A DNA stretch of 64,000 nt from Triatoma infestans (Eukaryota > Arthropoda > Insecta > Hemiptera > Reduviidae): assembly GCA_011037195.1 (NCBI GenBank), contig JAAEAF010001551.1:1-64000 (forward strand), given 5' to 3'. A program made the position numbers and the translations under genes. The notes under the pieces were generated by a model, which was not told the origin of the DNA, ran no database searches, and saw only the letters and a list, made by a program, of their open reading frames with translations. Positions 56,964 to 64,000 of the stretch are shown piece by piece. Positions within the stretch are counted from its first letter, which is position 1; every line of letters begins with the position of its first letter.

Positions 56964-58637
56964 GCCAAATATATCTATCAGATGTATCTCCACACTTGTG
57001 GGATCGATTTTCATAACGTCGTTCCTTGTATCTTTTTTTTATGCAATGAAATTCAAATGGAGCAATTCGCCCGATAATTTACGACTCTAAAAATTAGCTC
57101 ATTCATGTTTAAATCAGAAGACCCCACAATAAATAATAGAGTTGTTATCCTTCTTAATTTCCCATTACATTATTAGCAAGAACTCTTTTTGAAAAATAAT
57201 CATAAATAATAAAAAAATCCTGAAACAGGTGTGATTCCGTTTAAGTTAGGATTATTGAAACATACTTGTTTTTTGTTTTTTAAATTTTATTTTGGCATAG
57301 TTTGGATGATAATAAAGATTAATTTAAACCAAATTAATCGCTCTAATTCCTTGTACAGAAAACAAAATTTATTAACCTGTTTGAAATTATTAAAAAAATA
57401 CCAAACTCTTAAAATACTCAAGGGATAATTTGGTAGCTTTTCAAAGCTAATAATACCATTGTTTGTCCTAAATAAAAAACTCATTCATTCATTTAGAATT
57501 CATTGTTTAAAATATAGAGGTGGACTGCCAAGCTGAATATGAATGGGGGATTCATTATTGAGGTGTTTCTCTTCTCTTATTTTTTTTCTTTGTTAGAATG
57601 AAACAAAGATATAGAGATGTGTGATCTTACAAATTTCTGAAACACTCATTAACCGTGTTATAATGAATAATAACGTTCATTCAGAAACCAAGATTGGGCA
57701 ATCTGCCATTTCTGCTTGGGCGATCTTAATGATATATTATTTGCTCTTTGTATTATTTTAGATAGTTTCTTTTCTTTAAATTATAATTAGTTATATTAAT
57801 AATTTTATGTTTTTATAAAGTCAGTGTTAATACTTAAGCGGCACTGAGGAAAAATATTGAGTCAGTACTTCAGTATTTCCACGTTACCCTAAGCAATTTT
57901 CTATAGTATTGATTTGTTGAGAGTACACTGACGTTACAAACAGAAAAATAAATCAGAAAACTAGAACTTTCACAACCCAAAACATTGTTAGCAACACTTT
58001 GACGGTTGGATCGTGAATTCTTGTCCTAGCTGGGAGGGTCCCGCGATGTTACCACTCCTTGCTTTGTCGCTCAGATTCCTGGCTGGTAATGGATCCATTC
58101 ATTTTCTTTACACAAATAACATTGGACATTTGGATATATGTAGCTTAGTGATGGTTATAGATATGGTGGCTGTCTTAGAACCAACCCCTTTTGTACATGT
58201 TTTACGATTAGTTCTGTGATGGGTTCAGATGTCTTGGTGAGGTGTTGTGATGCGATGAATAGTTGGGAGTTAGTTAGAGATTTTTAGAGAGTTGTTACTC
58301 GGAATATGAATGACGAATTTACGAAAATAGATATATGTATATTTTAACAATAATTTAAACGTTTGAAAAGATAAATTACAGTTAATTTAAAATGATTTAA
58401 ATTGTAACTAGAATGTAACTAGAATGCACCAACTATAATGATTGATAAATAATATATGTTTAAATACTTAGATAGGGACGCGCTCCGATAGGAGCGTTAT
58501 GTCACCCGTAGGATCTTGATGTTACGCTGATCAAATACTGAAGAATAGTCCTCCCCACTCCCGTAGAGAGACACCTTATATTGCCATCACCACACATTGA
58601 CAAGTCTTGTAATTACGGGTCACACTCAAACATCTCT

Positions 58638-58833
58638 TGCCGTGTGTTGACCCTAGTTCTTGAACAGGTGTTGGCGGTTATCAAAGGACTGTAGCCAGGT
58701 GGTCGGTCTTGAGTGTTTGTTTATTGCCGTGTGTTGACCCTAGGTCTTGAATACGTCGGTGAACAGCTGTGGCGACAGGTGATGGTAGTTATCAAAGGAC
58801 TGTAGCCAGGTAATCGGTCTTTTGAGTGATTTG
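58638..58833 (+). repeat. Imperfect tandem duplication of about 90-110 bases
   Basis: Unit 1 (58638-58724) and unit 2 (58725-58833) both begin TGCCGTGTGTTGACCCTAG and contain TATCAAAGGACTGTAGCCAG. Unit 2 has about 22 extra bases in its middle. Confidence 0.85.
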
Positions 58834-59495
58834 TTGACCCTTGTGAAAGTGGTGTGTCTTTGGCGGGCGGTCCTTTGACCGTGCACTGACCGCGACTGGC
58901 TGGCACCACTATTTATAATTTTTATAATTAAAAATTATATATTTCTGTTATCACTCCTTGTTGTTATCACATTACAGTTCAGTCTCTTATGAATATTCCA
59001 ATGAACTATGCCAACACGTACTTTACATTTTACAGTAATTTCTTTTATCGTAACTCATATTTTTTCTTGAATAATAACATCCAGACGAGATTCAAGTGAT
59101 GAAATAATTGGAAACCTCGATAATTAACTTCTCCCACATGCTGTCCAATCAGACACATTCTTCTTCGGCCACTTTTGAATCGGTCAACTCACTTGCAGAA
59201 GTTCTCAGGATTCATACAACTTATACTGTATTTCTTAAGCATTCTGGAATAAATTTCAGATGGTTCTATCTCCTTAGAAAACAGCTGTTTTAAATTCGTG
59301 ACAGTGTTGCCAACTTATGATAGTTAAAGTATCATAAGTTTTTGTATACATATTCTTTGATTTGTAGTTTTTTGTATCTATAATTATTGAATGACCCTCG
59401 TATATAAAACATAAAAACTAAATAGAAAGTATTTCTGCAAAAAAAAATTAGTTTTTTTTTTTAAAAACTACTAATTATAGTCGACATAAACTTAC

Positions 59496-59729
59496 CTCTC
59501 CTTTGTCATTTCCAGCGTATAGTCTTCCAGAATCTGAATATAATTTAATTACTTCAGATTCTTGATTTTCAAGTAATGTTGATTTAAAATCCCATGTACC
59601 CATATTCCATACTTTAACGGTACAATCATTGGAACATGAGTATAAATAATCACCACACACAGCTACACTATAAACGTTGACAGGATGTGCATCTATTTCT
59701 GCAATTAGTTGTAAATCATGGGTCCATAT
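59496..59729 (-). CDS. WD40-repeat protein, first exon visible in window
   Basis: This exon encodes 78 residues in phase 0 at both ends and is part of a WD40 beta-propeller protein (the exact family is not recognised). It starts IWTHDLQLIAEIDAHPVNVY and contains a good WD repeat: Y-L-Y-S-C-S-N-D-C-T-V-K-V-W-N, with the expected S-x-D...V-W pattern closing a blade, followed by the start of the next blade ending NDKGE. The acceptor AG is at 59731-59730 and the donor, read on the minus strand, is GAG/GTAAGT. The residues before the exon must come from further upstream. I looked through 59730-64000 for an exon ending in the right phase and found none, so the gene's 5' end is outside the window. 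WD40 proteins are protein-interaction scaffolds, and nothing here shows the partner or pathway. Confidence 0.85.
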
Positions 59730-61190
59730 CTAAAAATTATTAGTTTTATATACATATATATTCATAAAATTATTAAATATTAATTAATTATTTAAAAATA
59801 TAACAATTTTGTTAAAAATTAAAAAGCTTTGGAAGAAAAATTGTGTACTAACTGGCTAGCAGATCAAAAAATCTGATATGAAACTCCATAAGACAACGAC
59901 AACAACAGTAGTGGGGGGGGGGATATACATAATACTAATTTTGGGTTGGAGATAGGTGATTATATTGTTGCCCAGTAGAGCGCACCAAAAAACACTGAAC
60001 CAATGGCATATAACATTTGAAATTACCTAGGATAGTCCTTCCGATGACGTAGACAGTCAGACCAACTACCTCATCTAATTTTCAGATCTATTATTTCAGA
60101 GTGATGATATTCACAAATTTACTTTCAATTTGAGACGTAGAATTTGGCCGCCTGCCTGAATCACTTTTAGTAATTTAATACCAGCTTATTCAAATTAGCC
60201 GAGACTTTTTTTTTTCTTTTTACTTCTTTGAAAATTTTAAATCTGTGAAAAACTTCAATTTTCATAAATTTCAGGATATATATTTATTGTGCCTTGAAAG
60301 AAGCTGATTTTGAGAATAGTTCATGGAATATTCGCCTATTGTTCATGCTCTCTTTGTTCTCGGTGAAATACTATGAAATTTTAAGAATTATTACTGAGTT
60401 TTGATTGGTTTGCAACTTGGAACCATATTCAAGGAAAATCGGAATGCCTAATGATAACCAAACTACATTTTAGACCATATATGATAATTCATCACAAGAA
60501 TTTATCAGCATTACCAATTTTCATCACATTTCAAATTAGCACTTATTGTTCATCCTCATCTTAATTTTTTCATTTAATTATTAAGGTTTTTAAGAGCTTG
60601 GATTTCCTTTGAAAAAATGATTGGATTGCACTACCAAAGCAACTAATTTGTGGCTAAATAAACATCTAATATGTAATTTCTATTACTATTATCTTCCAAT
60701 TACATTCGGTGACGACATTACATTCCAAAAAAAAAAAAATCTGGTATTTATTGTCGCGTATGTCTTCCTCTTACTGCAGATAAGTTCTTATTTAGCAATT
60801 AATCCACCAGAATGTAAACACGTGAGAGTATAGTAATTCAAAACACACTTCTAAATGGAAGCTTCAAAAATCTCTTTTCTCAGAATTAGTAATCGAATTT
60901 TTGGTTTTCGCAAAATGTATAAAACAAAAGTTGAACAACTTTTATCTTTGAGAAAAGTATTAGAGAACTAATTATGTGCGAAACTTTCTGTAAATATTTT
61001 TTGGTCCATATCAAAATGGGAAAGCAATTATAAACTCCCTCTGATTTTTTATTTTTTTTTATTTGAGTTATGTTGAAGAAAACAAACACAGGAATTAAAC
61101 GAAATAAACTTGGTTTGAAACACTCATACGACTTTCTTCTTACTGCAGTTTACATAGTTATAATTGACAAATGTTCATTAAACTTATAAT
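59730..61190. other. AT-rich sequence upstream of the first visible WD40 exon
   Basis: Read for a further WD40 exon without success. 60860-61150 is a minus-orientation Rep-A 3' part (TTGAAACACTCATACGACTT on plus). Confidence 0.5.
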
Positions 61191-62194
61191 TTTAACATCA
61201 TAGATATTTTCCGAGATAGCCTGCTTCTTTTTTTAGTCATTGGGCCGATTTCGGACATTCGCCCATCATCAGGATGTTTTGTCAAAACAGTGTGATAACA
61301 TTGTCTTGCACAGAGTGATTTCAGACTATACATTGTCACTTATTCAGTTAAATATACGTAACCTATTCCCAGTTTGTATAATACATCAAAACTCACTGAC
61401 AAAATGACTGAAGACTTTTCAAAACAAGGTAAGTTTAAATTGCATTAAAATGGCAGTCTAGGGTGCAAGGAAGTTAAGCATGTATATATTTTTTTTTTAT
61501 GACGTTACTACAGGTAGAAAATTTTATGTAACCACGGTGAGGATAGATTTAATAACTTTAAGGAATTTGGTTTCGATTATCTGAATTTTTTAGTTGCACG
61601 ACAATAGCTATGGTAATTTTTTCGGATTTCATTTTCATTTGTATCAATAAGTCCAATGATTATTGAGTTCAATGAGTCCAATAGTTATGCCTAGAGTCGA
61701 AGTCTTTAATATTTGGTTTTTATTTAACTGTTGGTTACAGTTCTGTTATAGTGAAACGTAGCAATATTAGTTTTGTCCATATAGTTAATGATTATCTATT
61801 TTCAACCTATGTGCAGTTAGTGACCCATGAAACCAAATTGTCATAATGTTCTGTCCACACTACAGTTGGATCATCACCAAAATTCTTAACAGAGTGATGC
61901 ATGGCTGCATTCCTTTCTCTTTGCCAGCAATATATTATACTCTTTCACTACCATTTGAGGAGTCTACGGGTTAAACTTATACATCCATTGACCGACCTAT
62001 AGTACTCCAGTTTTCTGAGCCTAATTAAGATGATCTTTAGCAAAATGGAATTAATTTTTCTTTGAGCTTTTTAGCAATTCCTAACTGGCTAGGAACAGAT
62101 TAAATTCTTACTATTATCTTCATTTTTTTTTTTTTTAATTCTAAGAAATGGTTGTTAAATTTTTCTCTTGAGAATTGGTAACAATAAAATTTCT

Positions 62195-62490
62195 CAATTG
62201 TTTTATTTTGCATTTCTCTCGAGTGGTTTTTCGACCTAAGGAGACCATCAGATGATGTCTTAGAGAATAGAAATTATTCTAAAAAATAAACAATAAATGA
62301 CGATAGTAATTTGTTATATTAGGTATATATTAATGGGTGATTATATAGTAAAGTATAACAGTATAATACATAAACATTACCATTCTTTCTTAGTTGTTTA
62401 ATTTTTGGTTTTTCTTTATAGATTGATGATGATATACTTAGGTCGAAACGTCTCGAGAGAAATAAAAAATTAAACATTATCAAACAATTG
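62195..62490 (+). mobile_element. FB-D snap-back nested in FB-A
   Basis: The ends are CAATTG on both sides. The arms include CATTTCTCTCGAGTGGTTTT and TCGACCTAAGG against CCTTAGGTCGAAACGTCTCG-type bases (CTTAGGTCGAAACGTCTCGA) and GAGAAATAAA. Loop region about 62290-62390. Confidence 0.7.
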
Positions 62491-62521
62491 ACAAGTTTTT
62501 ACTGTCATTAATTCTAAACAG

Positions 62522-62660
62522 GTCCTCACGCGTTGGTCTAGTGGCGAGCGTATTCGCCTTTGGTCAAGAATTCAGTTTTCAATTCCCGTGAGGGCAAGGT
62601 CGGTGTTGACCCAGCATCATGAGCAAATGTGGGAAGCTAACGTCCTTAGACTTATTAAAT
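62522..62660 (+). repeat. tRNA-Glu-like sequence, SINE head
   Basis: CCTCACG (62524-62530) can pair with CGTGAGG (62587-62593) as an acceptor stem. An A box TTGGTCTAGTGGCGAGCG and a B-box-like TTTTCAATTCC follow the tRNA-Glu pattern. The T stem is poor and a non-tRNA body (AGGTCGGTGTTGACCCAGCA) continues, so it is a tRNA-derived SINE or pseudogene, not a clear tRNA gene. Confidence 0.55.
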
Positions 62661-63034
62661 CGTATCTCGATGGATACATCAAATTTTATACTGTAGTAAC
62701 GTCATCAATATATATATATATATATTGATATATATATATACACACACACACACTTAAGCTTCCTTCCACCCTAGACTGCTATTTTAATGCAATTTAAAAT
62801 TACCTTGTTTTGAAAAGTCTTCAGTCATTTTGTCAGTGAGTTTTTTAGGTATTATCCAAACTGGAAATAGGTTACGTGTATTCAACTGTATACGTGAGGT
62901 GTATAAACTGAATTTACTCTGTGCAAGTCTATGTTATCACACTGTTTTGACAAAACTTCCTGATGATGGGCGAACGCCCGAAACCGGTCGATGACCATGC
63001 AAAGGAGCAGGCTTCAAGAAAAATATCTAGCGAA

Positions 63035-63915
63035 GGCCGGAACTAAAACGGCAAGGGGACCGCGAACACGTTCCCCCTACAAATCGCCGTCTGGCAAGCC
63101 TTGCGCCTTTAGGGCTATCGCGCTATAGTAAAAGGGATCATCCTAAACAGAATAATTACCTTCTTACCGTCTGAGTTTGAAATTTGACTTTCTATGGGAT
63201 GCAACCAATGGCAAATGGAAACGGTTATCACTTTCTATTTTGAAATTTTAGATCGACCTTAACATCTCCCACAGCATTAACTTCCAATTACCTCATTTCT
63301 CCATATTTGGATTAAAATTTAAATTGTTAAAATTTATAGTTTTTTTATTTTTCTTTCAAGTTGAATTTTGTACTAATTTTTTTTAGTTTTGTTATCTATG
63401 TCAACAAGCGAAGAGACCTATATAATAATGAACTAACACTAGAGCAGGGTAATGCCTCATCAAACTGTCTGTTGTTGGTCTAAAATTATTTTAACATACA
63501 TTTCGAAAATGATCCAAAAATAACTGGTTCCAAATTTGCTTTTCGCTATGAATGAATTTTAATTTTTTTTATTAATTTATAATTAATGAATTTTTTTTTT
63601 TTGGTGTTGAATGATTTATCGATAATCATAAAATGATAATTTAGTATATCTGGGATTTTCAAACATAACAAAAAATAAATAGTAAACAAAAAATTGCAGT
63701 TGAAATTAAATCTTTCTTAGGATCTACCCTATATATAAGTGAGGCCACAATTTCATCAACATAATTAATACAGATTAAATTTAGAACACGCTTAACGGAC
63801 GAAAACTTATAAAGATTGTTTGAGGACGATCTGTGCCCAATTAAACGTCTGATTTTGAAAAAGTTTTTAATGTAAAGCAGTTTCAACCTTCTCATTAAAA
63901 TGTATTAACTTTTTT
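63035..63915. other. Unclassified sequence at the window end
   Basis: 63036-63145 is a GC-rich island with no recognised content. 63659-63895 is open on the minus strand (78 codons) with no recognised domain. Confidence 0.4.
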
Positions 63916-63919
63916 TTTT

Positions 63920-64000
63920 TTTACTTTCTCTTAATACTAGTAAGAGGAAGTATTTTAATCGTGTAAAATTTTCAATATCGAGTCGAGTTTGCACCGGAAA
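63920..64000 (+). repeat. Rep-A start, cut by the window edge
   Basis: TTTACTTTCTCTTAATACTA, GTAAGAGGAAGTATTTTAAT, ending at the CACCGGAAA landmark. Confidence 0.75.

Larger units (their letters stand above)
55812..59490. other. WD40 intron of 3.7 kb
   Basis: It contains the direct repeat pair at 56104-56220 and 56851-56963, the FB-C snap-back (56562-56812) and the tandem duplication at 58638-58833. 57990-58330 and 58590-58910 are less AT-rich and unclassified. No exon was recognised. Confidence 0.5.
61197..63030 (+). mobile_element. FB-A long element: inverted arms of about 350 bases
   Basis: The left arm starts ATCATAGATATTTTCCGAGA (61197) and the right arm ends near 63030 (AAAAATATCTAG). 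The arms pair inward through GACAAAATGACTGAAGACTT / AAGTCTTCAGTCATTTTGTC, CAGTCTAGGGTGC / CACCCTAGACTG and GACGTTACTACAG / CTGTAGTAACGTC, to about 61545 on the left and 62675 on the right. Both arms have the CTGATGA...GAAA motif pointing outward (61276-61237 on minus and 62956-62993 on plus). The interior contains FB-D and a tRNA-like sequence. There is no protein-coding capacity. Confidence 0.75.

Noticed and set aside
63160..63250. Further upstream WD40 exon on the minus strand with a GTAAG donor at about 63168
   Set aside because: The frame before the donor does not resemble a WD repeat and its phase does not match the exon at 59729.
63659..63895. Possible LINE or host protein (78 codons, minus)
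   Set aside because: The leucine/isoleucine-rich frame has no recognisable motif; AT-rich sequence easily gives such frames.

Overview
The window is 64 kb of strongly AT-rich eukaryotic DNA, most likely from an insect or another arthropod. It has microsatellites, intron-split coding sequence with GT..AG junctions, a dead mariner transposon, broken Jockey/I-type LINE retrotransposons, tRNA-derived SINEs and many small inverted-repeat elements. No bacterial-style operons, rRNA genes or CRISPR arrays were seen. The species is not identified.

Only one host gene is well supported. It lies on the minus strand and encodes the C-terminal 251 residues of a WD40 beta-propeller protein in four exons: 59729-59496, 55807-55675, 54607-54450 and 23380-23150. 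The junctions have GT..AG ends and compatible phases, the summed length is exactly 252 codons including the stop, and the last intron is about 31 kb. The 5' part of the gene must lie beyond 64000. Almost everything from 23.4 to 54.4 kb is therefore intron.

The rest is a repeat graveyard. (1) A family of about 0.9-1.2 kb called Rep-A here occurs in roughly thirty full or partial copies on both strands and has an internal duplicated module. (2) Several snap-back (inverted-repeat) elements occur at 4.7-5.4, 10.3, 20.1-20.5, 31.1, 47.8, 56.6 and 61.2-63.0 kb. The arms of most carry a short motif resembling a minimal hammerhead ribozyme core. (3) LINE remnants lie at 10.0 (-), 11.8-12.5 (-), 18.7-19.4 (-), 22.0 (+), 24.9-26.45 (-), 28.0-29.4 (-), 29.8 (+), 38.9-39.5 (-), 44.4-45.2 (+) and 52.4-52.95 (+). 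(4) There is one mariner pseudogene (14.7-15.65), a probable Gypsy pol relic (42.0-42.3, -), and tRNA-derived SINEs at 2.4, 22.4, 27.6, 41.3-41.8 and 62.5 kb.

The candidate for an unusual system is the set of inverted-repeat elements with hammerhead-like cores. In one family (FB-A) the core, a hairpin stem, a self-complementary ACCGGT and a flanking CATC/GATG pairing recur in several copies. One extra base separates the core from the stem, so catalytic activity is a hypothesis, not a claim. No cooperating gene set such as a defence or biosynthetic cluster was found.
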